NCBI RefSeq assembly: GCF_032362555.1
Contig: NC_083522.1
Coordinates: 350,001 to 414,000, forward strand
Reading direction: 5' to 3'
Origin: Amyelois transitella
Lineage: Eukaryota > Arthropoda > Insecta > Lepidoptera > Pyralidae
DNA length: 64,000 bases
Part shown: positions 34,001 through 64,000 of the stretch, piece after piece
Layout: every line of letters starts with the position of its first letter
How positions within the stretch are numbered: position 1 is the stretch's first letter
Position numbers and translations under genes: made by a program
Notes under the pieces: model-generated
Told to the model about the DNA's origin: nothing
Database searches by the model: none
What the model saw: the letters and a program-made list of their open reading frames with translations, nothing else

Positions 34001-37000
34001 GAGTAGGTATACATACCTACCACCTCCATGTGTATAATAATATTATAATAATGGTATAAAAGTAAAATAAGAATGCATATGTAGGTATCCGAAATTAAAT
34101 GGGCAATAGAGGTAGATACCATGTTGGAAGCGTAGCAAAGTGAAGAACATAGTGTGCGAGCTGCTTCTCTTGCCGCGTAAATTGTCAAAGTTAATTAAGG
34201 GAATGGCATAATACTCTATCAGTTAAAACAGCAAAACACCTAAATCACGCAAGCAAATATTTCACGGATTGGAACATATATACAACCTCCGACACTATAT
34301 CGTCGGAGCCGCGGTTCCCCATGCATAACGCCTAGCCTGGCGGAAGATCTTCCCTTTGTGGCGGTCGAGCCGAACTTATCGCTCCCGCTACAGGATTTTT
34401 CCTTGTAACATGTCTTAATTTCATTTGCATCACTAAGCCTTTCGTGGCCTATGATTCTAATCATATTTGGCTGTCTACTCCGCAATTTAGCATTTTTTTA
34501 TATTTTTTATTTGTGTTTTTGCATTAACAAACCTGCGGTGTGCTTTCTTGCACTTTGCAAAATCTTTCCCTAGAAAGTCGTAAGAGCCATTTAATGGAAA
34601 ATCATTTTCACCAAGACAACAAACATGAACTAGGTACCTAATCATTTAGGTTCCCCTAGGTCAAGGGAGTCACTTCGGTCTTAAATAAGTATCAGCGGTC
34701 ATAACCAGACTTTCCTACTCCTCGATAGTCATGGGCAGACCCTGGGCTCGTCTCCACGCCAGGAAAATAATAATAACGCAATAGAGGAGGACTTGGGATT
34801 CCTCTTTAATGTAAATCCCTGCCAATCTAAGGTCTGCCGCGCCGATGGATGCATGGCTAGGGGCGAGCCTAGTCTCGAGCGTGCCACTTCCGCCATGGGG
34901 TTGGGCGACCCCCAGGTAATGGCTAGCCTTACCCTGGCATGCGGGGCTCTGCTGGGGCGGACAAAATTTTTCCCTAGCGTCTCGTGGGAATCGCATGGAT
35001 GCAAATTTTTTGAAAGAGCACCTAGATGGCGGCGATGGTGTCCGCACCCCATCACGTCTCGTTCCCGGCGGGAGCGGTATGCGGTCTGCTGAAAGCCGCT
35101 TTGCGACGATGAATGTAAGAGGAGGAATGAAGGATAAGATTGAGGAAGTATGCCAGATGATGGATGAAAGACGTTTGGATGTGTTGTGCGTGAATGAAAC
35201 GAAGCGGAAAGGATGCGACGCGACGCAGCACGGCCCTTACACGGCGTATTGGTCTGGAATTGCCAGTACCAGCCGAGGCTGTCAAGGGGTCGGTCTAATT
35301 CTTTCTGCACGAATGGCTGAGTGCGTGAATGAGTATGAGTGTGTCAGCCCTCGTCTTCTATGGATTAGGCTGAAAGTTGGAATCACTCGGATCTTCGTTC
35401 TAGGTGTTTATGCACCTTGGGATGTGGGTTCGAGGGGTACAACATCAGCAAAAAGCGAAAACGAGGAGTTCTGGAATAGTGTAAGAGAAGTATTGAAAGT
35501 TACCAAGCCAAATGAGAAGATTATTATGTTAGGTGATTTTAATGGATGGGTGGGTGTAAAGCGTGATGGATATGAAAAGGTGCTTGGTGCGTTTGGTGAC
35601 GAAAAGGTGAATGATAATGGAAGAAGTGTATTAGAAATTTGTCTAGAGTGGGATCTTTTTGTGTCGAACTCAATGTTTCAACATAAAGAGATCCACACCT
35701 ACACAAGAGTGGAAGGTATTTTAAAAAGTATGATAGACTTTGTGATTGTAGATGAAAGATTGAAGAACAAAGTGCTGGATACCCGTGCATATCGCGGTGC
35801 TGGCATTGACTCGGACCATTTACTGGTGATATCCCGGATAAGGGGTATCTTCAATCGCTGGCGGCACAGGGTAAGGGAGCAAACCAGCGCTTTGGAAAGA
35901 GTAAAAGTAGAAAATTTGCAAGATATGGATGTAGGTAAGAAGTATATTAATAGACTGAAGGATGAATTTGAAGATTTAGAGGAAATGAGCGATATTGAAG
36001 ATGGATGGAAGGAATTTAAAGAAAGAATTGTGAAAGTAGCTGTTGAAGTGTGTGGTGTAAGTAGAAGAAGGAAAGGAAAAAATCACAAAAATGCGTGGAT
36101 GAGTAAAGATGTGCAAGAACTTGTGCGATTAAAGAAGAAAGCATGGCTGGATTTGTTAGCAGCAAAAGCTAACTTAAGAATGCAAGAGGTTATAGATGAA
36201 GATGTGAATGAAGCACGTAAGGAATATAAGAAAATGAAAGATTTGGTTAAGAAAGCTGTGATTAGAAAGAAAGAAGAGTATAAAGAGGATTTTGATAAAA
36301 GGCTATCAGAAGACTTTCAGTCAAATCTGAAAGTATTCTGGAAATCCGTAAGGTCAGCCCGAGGAAATACTATAACCAGAGAGCTGACTAGGATCAGATG
36401 CCAGGATGGTAGCGTTGTGAAAGGAGAAGAATGTGTACTAAAGATATGGAAGGACTATTTTGAAAGTTTATTTGAAAAAAAGGAAGGAAATAAGAAAGAT
36501 TTCTGCTATAGCGAAGAAAAAGAGAATGAGATGGAAGGCGAAATTGAAATGTTCGAAATTGTGGAAGCACTTAAGAGTATGAAAGCGGGAAAGGCTGCTG
36601 GGTGTGATAGAGTGTCGGTCGAGATGCTTAAAGCAGGAAAAGGCGTAGCAGTTGTACTGCCTTTTCAATTTGTGTTGGAGAAGCGGCCGAGTACCAAAAG
36701 ATTGGTGTAAGGCTGTTATCGTGCCACTTTACAAAGGAAAAGGGTCACAGCTGGACTGCAAAAATTATCGTGGTATAAGCCTGCTTAGCGTCGTCGGCAA
36801 ATTGTATGCTAAGGTATTGATTAATAGAGTCAGGAATGAAACTGATGACAAAATATGGGATGCTCAAGCGGGATTTCGAAAGGGAATGGGATGTACTGAT
36901 CAGGTCTTTTCCTTGCGGTGCATAGCCGAAAAGTTTTTGGCCAAGAGTCAAAAAGTCTATTGCACATTCGTAGATCTGGAAAAGGCCTATGACAGAGTTG

Positions 37001-40000
37001 AGAGGAATGAATTGTGGTCAGCACTTTCTATGCATGGGGTGAGCAGTCTCTTAATACGAGCACTGAAATCCTTATATGAGGATTCGAGTGCTTGTGTCAG
37101 GATAAACGGAGCGCACACTGAGTGGTTTAAGATTGAGAAAGGCGTTAGGCAAGGATGTGTTGCGTCACCGTGGCTGTTCAACCTATTTATGGATAGCTGT
37201 TTGACAGATTTGAAAGAGTCTAAAAGTGGATTAAGGATGAATGAGTTACTCGTCAAATGTCTGCTCTATGCCGACGATCAGGTTATACTGGCGTCATCAG
37301 CGGAGGAGTTACAGGAGATGGTAAACTGTATGCATGAAGCTTTAAAAGAGAAAGGAATGAAAGTGAACGTAAGTAAAACTAAAACACTGGTTTTTGAAAT
37401 GGAGAAAGAAATGACAGCATGTAATATTTTGATTGGAGGAGAAAAAGTGGAGCAAGTGAAAGAGTTTGTATATCTAGGATCAAAGTTTACATCAGATGGC
37501 AAGTATGATAGTGATATTGAAAGGAGAGTGAACGCGGGGAACATGGTGAATGGAGCTTTGCATGCCTTTATGAGCAGTCAGAAACTATCCAAAAAGGCTC
37601 GACTGGCTGTGCACAGGGGCGTGTTGGTCCCGACATTAATGTATGGGAGTGAAAGTTGGGTATGGCAAAAGAAGCATGAAAGCAGAATAAATGCAGTGGA
37701 AATGAGAGCGTTAAGGAGTATGATGGGTGTGAAATTGAGTGACAGGATAAGGAACAGCGTGATAAGGGAATGTTGTGATGTGAAAGAAGATGTAGTTACA
37801 GGAATAGAAAAGGGTATGTTAAGATGGTTCGGTCATGTGGAGAGGATGAATGAAAGCAGGTTGACTAAGCAGATATACAAGGAGAGTGTGGAGGGAAAGG
37901 TCGGAGTGGGAAGACCTAGACGAACGTATCTTGATCAAATTAAGGACGTCCTGGTAAAGGGTCAGGTCAAAAGTACCCGAAACCGCCGAGCTTGTATGAA
38001 GAGAGTTATGAATGTGGACGAAGCGAAAGAAGTATGCAGAGATCGTGGCAAGTGGAAAGAGGTAGTCTCTGCCTACCCCTCCGGGAAAGAGGCGTGATTT
38101 TATGTATGTATGTATGTATGTAATAGAGGTCGAGCATCGGAAGTCGACCGGTTAAGATGCCCGACTAAATGCGTAAGTAGGTACTTAATGCGCTTAGAAA
38201 CACAAGTTCGAATCCTACCTCGGCCTCTTTTCCACGAGTTACGTTATGTAGGTACCTACATTAGTTTGAGGTCTGATCGATGGTCTTGCCTCTTAGACGA
38301 GAGAAAATTTAGCGAGGAAACCTGCACATTCAGGCAAATGGATATGTTACCATGATTCAATATGGTTTAGGTTCCCCTGTAAAGTTATTTGAGGTCAGAT
38401 ATGATAGAAGTCGTTTCATGTAGAAACCTGACTCATCCAATCCAGGAATGTGATCAAAAGGCGCACTCGAGGCTCATCTCCGGAAAGATGAGGATGTAAC
38501 CGGGACTACCGCTATAGGAGGAAGAAGAAGATTTAGAGGACGGTATGCGACGCACGAGCACAATAAAAAAAAACTTAATAATATAAAGCAGCTTCTCATA
38601 TTCTCAATAGGAATCATGTAAAATAGATACGTATCTCACGTAACTATCCTTTGTAACAGCAAAGACTGGCACCTTATAAATTATTATATATATATGATAA
38701 TAAGTGGTATGTAGTTTTGAATAAATTGATAATAGATTGAGGAAAATAACATAGAGTAGGTAATGGAAGAACATGATAACCTTTGGCTTTCAAACGTTAT
38801 CTAATTATTGTTCTATTAATGTATTAGATAGCTAACTCGTTAATCAACATGTACTTACATAAGATGAATTTTAACTAGAATATACCTACTTAAAATATGT
38901 TAGGGTGCCGGTGCTAGTGCCGTGTGGTTCTCAGCACCAAAACAAAAAAGAATAGGACCACTCCATCTCTTTCCCATGGATGTCGTAAAAGGCGACTAAG
39001 GGATAGGCTCACAAACTTTGGATTCTTTTTAGGCGATGGGCTAGCAAGCCAAATAGCTGAACGTGGCCATTCAGTCTTTTTAAAGACTGTTGGCTCTGTC
39101 TACCCCGCAAGGGATATAGACGTGACCATATGTATGTATGCTAAGGTGATATTTTGTTCAGTAATTGGATGACAAGTGAATATTAGACGATGGATGAATA
39201 TAATAAAACAAGACAAATGGTTGAACACAATATATTGCCAACACCATAACAAACAACTTACAAATATATTCTGATACTGTTTTTAAAAATACTATGTATT
39301 TATACACTACTAACAATATAATGAATTTGAAGAATAAGGTCCTTATCACATCTAAGTACAGATAAACACAAGATGTATGAAGACTTTTGATAGTGAGTTG
39401 TAAAAGAAAATTCTCACTGATTTTCCATTATCCGTAACCAAGGAAAAAATTAAGTACATATTCCATAGACACACATAATATCTTATCAGTGAGTATTAGG
39501 TGATAATGCCCACATGAATGAATTTTTCAGCTTTGGTGACAGAACATATATAAACAAAAAAGCATGACTCCCAGCCCGTGTAGTGTATTATTCACTTTCA
39601 CCATTTCTGCCATACCTTGCCCATATCTTTTTTCAACTTGGAGACTTCAAAAGTCAACTTCAAGTTTTTCTCCTTTAGTTCCTCATTTTCTAAGACTAAT
39701 GTCTTAATTTTATCATCTCGTTGGTTCTTGCACACAGAGATACCAAATGCTTTCTGCAAAAACAACGGTCCACATGAATTACTAGTAAAAATATTTTAAA
39801 GTAAAATTCTGTCTACAATACTATACAACTTTTAATGCTATTTCGATGAAATAGGAAATATTTCTTTTTAAAATTTTGCTAATTATTTATTTTTACCTTT
39901 AACTTGCAATAAACATCACTGACTATAAAATTTAATCTTTGTGAAATTTGTCATGACAGCTACGGTATATTATTATAATACAAGGTTGAAATATCAAGTT

Positions 40001-41845
40001 GACTTTGAAATTCTCATTTGCTTCATCTCAATCCAACTTTTTACTTTGGTCTTTATACAAGCTATATCAGCTCCGTACGTCCTGCAACACCCCCCCACAT
40101 ACCTCACCCCCAAGTCCAACCACTCATGGACATATGTATCTAAACCTACACACTTGTCACGATCCACCCACCCCAAATCCACATTGAATTTCTCTCCTGA
40201 ATTAGGGTATGTCACAAACGGTATTGGATCATCTTCTCTGTCACTGTTAATACCTTGGAATAATGTTGCAACAATTGCGGGAGAACAACAATTGACACCA
40301 ACACCTACCAACTGTTCAGGATTTGAATTATAACATTTCTTCACCACAGTTTTAAAGGATTCACCATGTACAAGGCTCTTGTCATCTTTACAACTGAATG
40401 ACAGCCAAGCCTTAGCTTCAGGGAATTCTTTTAGTAATTCCACTAACATTTCAGCCTCAACCTGACATGGTATGGTCTCAAATGCTAACATATCAACACC
40501 TGCTTCTAACAAAGTCTTAATTCTAGGAATGTGCCACTCACGCATTGTCTCCGGAGACGTGTTATCAGCGTAATGGCCGTCGTACTCCGAGCCGTCGTGT
40601 AAATGAGCTCCGTAAGGACCGACAGAGCCGACTATAAGAGGCCTTCGCTCTGGAGGCGACTGAAGCTCTTCGAGAAACCGCTGTCTTGCTCGCTTTGCTA
40701 ACTCCACTGCTCGTCGAATGAGACCCAGACCTTCTTCAGGCGAGACGCCTAAATGTTTAACGAATCCTCCGACAGAAGCTTGGTATGTGTTCGTCATAAT
40801 AATATCAGAACCAGATCGCAAGAAATCTAAATGTGTCTTAACAACATCCTCTGGATGTGTTTGCAGGAAACGAGCGCTCCATAGCGGGTCGCCGTCGGTG
40901 GTGGTCCCCACATGGCACGAGAGTTGCGTAGAAAACCCGCCATCCAATACATAAACAGAAGGGATTTTTACATCACCGATAGTTGACATAACTGCCGATT
41001 ACTTTTGCTATAATTTGTTTACAAAACTTTATAAACGGTTACCGACATTTGAGTTTTGGGTAATATTGAACAAGTTAGATACGGCAACCAAAGGAAGATA
41101 TAAATAATTGATATTGATAGAGTTTTTTTACCACATAAACGTAAATGTAAGAAACCGAACCGAAAAGACATAAGTCTATATTCCAAATAAATCAAACTGA
41201 ACTGAAAGCCAAATTGTCAACCACTCAGCTGTTGCCTTTATTGTCAGATGTCACTGCTATCTGCCATAAACGCCTGCTGTCAGTTTAGTTGGGCAAAGAA
41301 CCTAACTCTAAATAACTTTTATCTTCTTGATATTACTTACATCTTGGGCGATGAATTGAGATATTCGTTCGTCTCTAATATGGAGTGCATTGTGGTAAGA
41401 TTGCATTATTTCACTGAGAATATCTTTGTAAGTTGTTGTATTTTCTATAAGAGCCTTGAAAGCTTCTTGATATATCTGTAATATATTTATTAGTAAGCTT
41501 TTTATTTTTAAATATTGGGAAAATCCACAGATTTAAATCTACAGAACTTCCTTCTTCAGAATTTTGTTATTGGTCTAGTAGCACATTGGTAAAAAAGCAC
41601 AAAGCTTTCTTACCACTAGACCAATAACAACATTTATGTATGTATAAATGAGTAAATCGTGTATAATTTAAAGTGAGTAACGAGTCACAAGCCATATAAC
41701 TTACTTCAAGTATTTCATCATTATTCTTCTGTCGTTGTTCTAAAAGTTCACTTGTATTGTTTTTAATTAATTTTAACTTACTAGCCACAGTACTTAAAAT
41801 TTGTCTTAAATATTTTGGTGATCCATGATTTGCAATCATTATCAT
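25008..41845 (-). CDS. TSNAXIP1: TSNAXIP1, translin-associated factor X-interacting protein 1 (twelve exons)
   Basis: Coiled-coil protein; vertebrate TSNAXIP1 binds TRAX and is testis/cilium-associated. Minus-strand exons: 41705-41845, 41341-41475, 39616-39753, 33775-33956, 31787-31962, 31315-31459, 31101-31209, 30622-30788, 26642-26837, 26018-26170, 25400-25577 and 25008-25174. All are in phase with GT/AG ends, giving 628 aa (human about 658). Collinear matches: SPKYLRQILSTVASKLKLI, YLTLMRERDARYTLYFENLG, YGDPVVLRIALDRCREQL, AGTPRPQWELCADFIGGGRD, IPPYLRYEGKVRNLRLSRRE, and a C-terminal EF-hand-like part (TITTEEFEKHAKTVFPLKSE; SVESLKRAFAIVDPAI). Residues about 30-330 are coiled-coil. Introns 2, 4 and 8 are swollen by a nested host gene and transposons. 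Partial copies of exons 8 and 9 lie between the real ones. The start ATG (41845) is the first of two (MIM). Confidence 0.9.
25733..25880 (+). repeat. Interspersed repeat B, copy 4
   Basis: AAAATGCTGCAGTGCAGTTTG, CTTCGTCTGCACTAACGCCA and a TTAAGTGATGTTACTTAATT end match the other three copies. It lies in TSNAXIP1 intron 10. Confidence 0.6.
26226..26565 (-). mobile_element. SINE-A, interrupted copy
   Basis: The 3' part is at 26226-26400 and the 5' part at about 26500-26565 in reverse. Between them lie about 100 bp of unrelated AT-rich DNA. It is an old copy, in TSNAXIP1 intron 9. Confidence 0.7.
27018..30405 (+). mobile_element. Fossil LTR (solo), split by a LINE
   Basis: Starts TGTAGCGGGAGCGAT and ends ACCACCCTACA, the TG...CA layout of an LTR. 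Without the inserted LINE it is about 611 bp, with a TATA-like TTGTATATATA and an AATAAA near the end. No internal region or second LTR adjoins it, so it looks like a solo LTR. A related piece lies at 34257-34392. Its family cannot be fixed from the LTR alone. No matching direct repeat flanks it. The full Jockey insertion inside it means it predates that event. Confidence 0.65.
27111..29876 (-). mobile_element. Jockey-clade LINE inserted in the LTR
   Basis: Minus-strand frame 29459-27828 carries the endonuclease C-terminus (DNMESDHHPVLVTVD) and a reverse transcriptase (LKLRKAPGIDGIPNEALRHL, GSYRPITLLATISKLFERLL, GVPQGSCLSP, ALYADDAAYYAS). A shift within the G-rich tract near 27850 moves the rest (VKYLGVHIDRYLTMQVHVKH, then LTYAAPAWYALLNKTRKDQL) to another frame ending at 27328. 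The copy keeps a GC-rich 5' end but lacks ORF1 and most of the endonuclease, so it is probably internally deleted. An 11-bp target duplication, GCTCCGACGAT, sits at 27100-27110 and 29877-29887. No poly(A) tail is present; the 3' end carries GGATCGG repeats. Confidence 0.88.
30424..30598 (-). pseudogene. Partial copies of TSNAXIP1 exons 9 and 8
   Basis: On the minus strand 30598-30482 copies the 3' two thirds of exon 9 (CTGTTCTGGGGAGTCCTTCA onward), including the start of its downstream intron, and carries an in-frame TGA where the real exon has TGG. It is followed at 30475-30424 by a piece of exon 8 (TGGCTCGGCAAGCTGCAGCA). Because intron sequence is included this is a DNA-level duplication, not a retrocopy. 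It lies 24 bp beyond the real exon 8. Confidence 0.88.
30945..31055 (+). mobile_element. Diverged RTE LINE 3' fragment
   Basis: AAACCGAAGAGCTTGTATAA and GTATGCAGCGATCATGGCAA match the region encoding NRRACMKR...VCRDRGKW of the RTE LINE. It lies in the short TSNAXIP1 intron 7. Confidence 0.65.
32856..33046 (+). mobile_element. SINE-A, 5'-truncated copy
   Basis: GGCGACTAAGGGATGGGCTT through CTACCCCGCAAGGGATAAAG and TATGTATG, nested in the hAT element. Confidence 0.85.
33072..33145 (+). mobile_element. tRNA-like SINE head
   Basis: TGGTCCAGTGGTTAGCCCG (A-box-like) and AAGTTCGAATCCC (B box) have tRNA spacing but no matching acceptor stem. It is followed by an A/T tract and directly abuts the SINE-A tail. 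Confidence 0.5.
34257..34392 (-). mobile_element. Fossil LTR fragment
   Basis: Minus-strand start TGTAGCGGGAGCGATAAG is related to the first 170 bp of the LTR at 27018. The similarity fades after CCAATCCGTGAAAT. It is an old fragment in opposite orientation to the other LTR, in TSNAXIP1 intron 4. Confidence 0.7.
34733..38127 (+). mobile_element. RTE-type LINE, nearly full length
   Basis: A single-polyprotein non-LTR retrotransposon. From 34995 the frame carries an AP endonuclease (RFATMNVRGG, LCVNETKRKG, IIMLGDFNGW, GIDSDHLLVI) and the start of the reverse transcriptase. From 36652 a second frame continues it (KNYRGISLLSVVGKLYAKVL, QAGFRKGMGCTDQVF, GVRQGCVASPWLFNLFMD, CLLYADDQVILAS) to the C-terminal LRWFGHVERMNESRLTKQIY and SAYPSGKEA. 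One single-base shift near 36650 separates the two frames; no other break is evident, so the copy is young. It ends in a (TATG)n tail instead of poly(A), as in RTE elements. The clade is judged from motifs and tail. The 5' end is placed approximately. It lies in TSNAXIP1 intron 4, opposite to the gene. Confidence 0.88.
38128..38530 (+). mobile_element. SINE-C: tRNA-headed SINE with RTE-like tail
   Basis: Starts GAGGTCGAGCATCGGAAGTC and has a TTAAGATGCCCGACTAAATG A-box region and a B box AAGTTCGAATCC. A long body (GTTTCATGTAGAAACCTGAC) is followed by CATCTCCGGAAAGATGAGGA and a GGAGGAAGAAGAAG tail. It sits exactly at the TATG tail of the RTE LINE. A second near-complete copy is at 53918-54178. 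Confidence 0.75.
38917..39140 (+). mobile_element. SINE-A copy
   Basis: Head GTGCCGTGTGGTTCTCAGCA to TATGTATG tail, with a ~40-bp internal deletion between GCTAGCAA and GCCAAATAGCTGAACGTGG. It lies in TSNAXIP1 intron 4. Confidence 0.9.
39994..40989 (-). CDS. Homocysteine S-methyltransferase, intronless, nested in TSNAXIP1 intron 2
   Basis: Transfers a methyl group to homocysteine to form methionine, using S-methylmethionine or S-adenosylmethionine in known family members (MmuM type). The 331-aa product has the family's N-terminal VLDGGFSTQL, DIIMTNTYQAS, LIVGSVGPYGAHLHDGSEY and LAFETIPCQVEAE. The zinc-binding cysteines are C234 (GVNCCSP) and C301/C302 (VGGCCRTYG). The barrel is complete, so the enzyme looks functional. 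The start is the first ATG giving the family N-terminus. It lies wholly between TSNAXIP1 exons 3 and 2 (39754-41340) on the same strand. Lack of introns and a nested position suggest either an old retrogene or an intron-poor insect form. Confidence 0.93.
   Translation of the reverse strand: MSTIGDVKIPSVYVLDGGFSTQLSCHVGTTTDGDPLWSARFLQTHPEDVVKTHLDFLRSGSDIIMTNTYQASVGGFVKHLGVSPEEGLGLIRRAVELAKRARQRFLEELQSPPERRPLIVGSVGPYGAHLHDGSEYDGHYADNTSPETMREWHIPRIKTLLEAGVDMLAFETIPCQVEAEMLVELLKEFPEAKAWLSFSCKDDKSLVHGESFKTVVKKCYNSNPEQLVGVGVNCCSPAIVATLFQGINSDREDDPIPFVTYPNSGEKFNVDLGWVDRDKCVGLDTYVHEWLDLGVRYVGGCCRTYGADIACIKTKVKSWIEMKQMRISKST
41564..41630. repeat. 67-bp hairpin, 16-bp perfect arms, in TSNAXIP1 intron 1
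   Basis: TTGTTATTGGTCTAGT at 41564-41579 pairs with ACTAGACCAATAACAA at 41615-41630. An inner GGTAAAAAAGC / GCTTTCTTACC pair extends the stem with one mismatch and an 8-nt bulge. The size and bulge resemble a small MITE or an RNA hairpin. Confidence 0.8.
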
Positions 41846-42102
41846 TAATATAGGTTTCTTTACCTTAATTGCAATATTTGTTGGTTTTTATCAGTGTATT
41901 GTGGTTACTGTGGAAATTATCTTATTAATTCTATAGTCTACATGTAATTTCCGAATCCGATTCTCGATACTAATCGATGTCTACTCTATAGCATTGTCTA
42001 TGGCATGTAATTGCAAGCGCAGTGGTGACCTCTGCATATTTTTGAAACACTAGTGGAAGTGACGTCACTGATCACTGACATAAAATTGCTCAGAAATTAG
42101 AA
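41846..42102. promoter_or_regulatory. Bidirectional promoter TSNAXIP1 / RanBPM
   Basis: A 257-bp gap between divergent start codons. It contains a full palindromic cAMP-response-type site TGACGTCA at 42060-42067, 36 bp before the RanBPM ATG. A TAATCGATG word also lies in it. No TATA box is evident. Confidence 0.55.
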
Positions 42103-63538
<21,436 letters not shown>

Positions 63539-63590
63539 TAATTACGCCCTGATTTATATTACACTTATTAAATCTCTAAATCTATCAAAT

Positions 63591-63854
63591 GTGCTGTGTG
63601 GTTCCCGGCACCAATAAAAAAAAGAATAGGACCACTCCATCTCGTTCCCGTGTATGTCGTTAAAGGCGACTAAGGGATAGGCTTACAAACTTGGGATTCT
63701 TCTTTTAGGCGATGGGCTAGCAACCTGTCACTATTTGAATCTCATTTCTATCATTAAGCCCAACAGCTGAACGTGGTCTATCAGTCTTTTCAAGACTGTT
63801 AACTCTGTGTACCCCGTAAGGGATAAAGACGTGATCATATGTATGTATGTATGT
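63591..63854 (+). mobile_element. SINE-A, full-length with target duplication
   Basis: Head GTGCTGTGTGGTTCCCGGCA to the (TATG)n tail. It is flanked by a perfect 12-bp duplication AATCTATCAAAT at 63579-63590 and 63855-63866. It lies in RanBPM intron 2, 75 bp after exon 2. Confidence 0.95.
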
Positions 63855-63866
63855 AATCTATCAAAT

Positions 63867-64000
63867 TCGGAAAGGTGATAACTGAAAATCAGCGTAATGC
63901 GATTTAGCAATAAATTCGTTGAGTTGTGACCTTTTTGTATTGATGCAACTCACATTACTTTATTAATCTGTATTTCTTATGTACGATCGCGTTCATATCT
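63867..64000 (+). other. RanBPM intron 2, window end
   Basis: AT-rich intron; no exon or repeat recognised before the window ends. Confidence 0.5.

Noticed and set aside
34729-35310. 193-aa minus-strand open frame
   Set aside because: Antisense to the 5' part of the RTE LINE; no family features.
38100-38127. CRISPR-like or satellite array of TATG units
   Set aside because: Simple LINE/SINE tail repeats without spacers.

Overview
This 64 kb window is AT-rich animal DNA with spliced genes, short coding exons and many small transposons. The proteins read as insect orthologues. The repeats (RTE-type LINEs with TATG-type tails, tRNA-headed SINEs, Helitron ends with CTAG) suggest a moth or butterfly. 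That placement is inference; no species is claimed. Gene models were built by hand by joining exons across GT/AG boundaries in phase and comparing with remembered family sequences.

Layout. Left third: Dad1 (-, oligosaccharyltransferase subunit), Prosbeta6 (+, proteasome beta 6), TRAPPC11 (-, vesicle tethering) and SAP30BP (+, nuclear regulator). The last three each lie in one uninterrupted reading frame. Next come ZFTRAF1/CYHR1 (+, six exons, RING plus TRAF-type zinc fingers) and WDR89 (-, seven exons), which converge. TSNAXIP1 (-, twelve exons, 25008-41845) follows. Its introns hold most of the large transposons and one complete intronless host gene, a homocysteine S-methyltransferase. At 41846-42102 a short divergent promoter separates TSNAXIP1 from a RanBP9/10 (RanBPM) gene on +. 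Only the first two RanBPM exons are in the window, and its first intron is 21 kb.

The genes are a mix of housekeeping functions (glycosylation, proteasome, trafficking, methionine metabolism, CTLH-type ubiquitin ligase scaffold) and one probable cilium/sperm gene. They form no pathway or operon. The strongest layered signal is in the mobile DNA. A nearly complete RTE LINE (34733-38127), several 5'-truncated copies of it, and about 17 copies of a roughly 260-bp SINE share the same 3' end and (TATG)n tail, so the LINE probably moves the SINE. Nested insertions include a Jockey LINE inside a fossil LTR (11-bp target duplication) and Helitron-like and SINE DNA inside a hAT-type element (8-bp target duplication).

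The host genes also show local rearrangements: a three-fold repeat of the end of ZFTRAF1 exon 3, and an 8-9'-8'-9 exon order in TSNAXIP1. Several long perfect hairpins are present, one just upstream of the WDR89 start codon. I found no convincing new enzymatic or defence system. The novelty here is structural.
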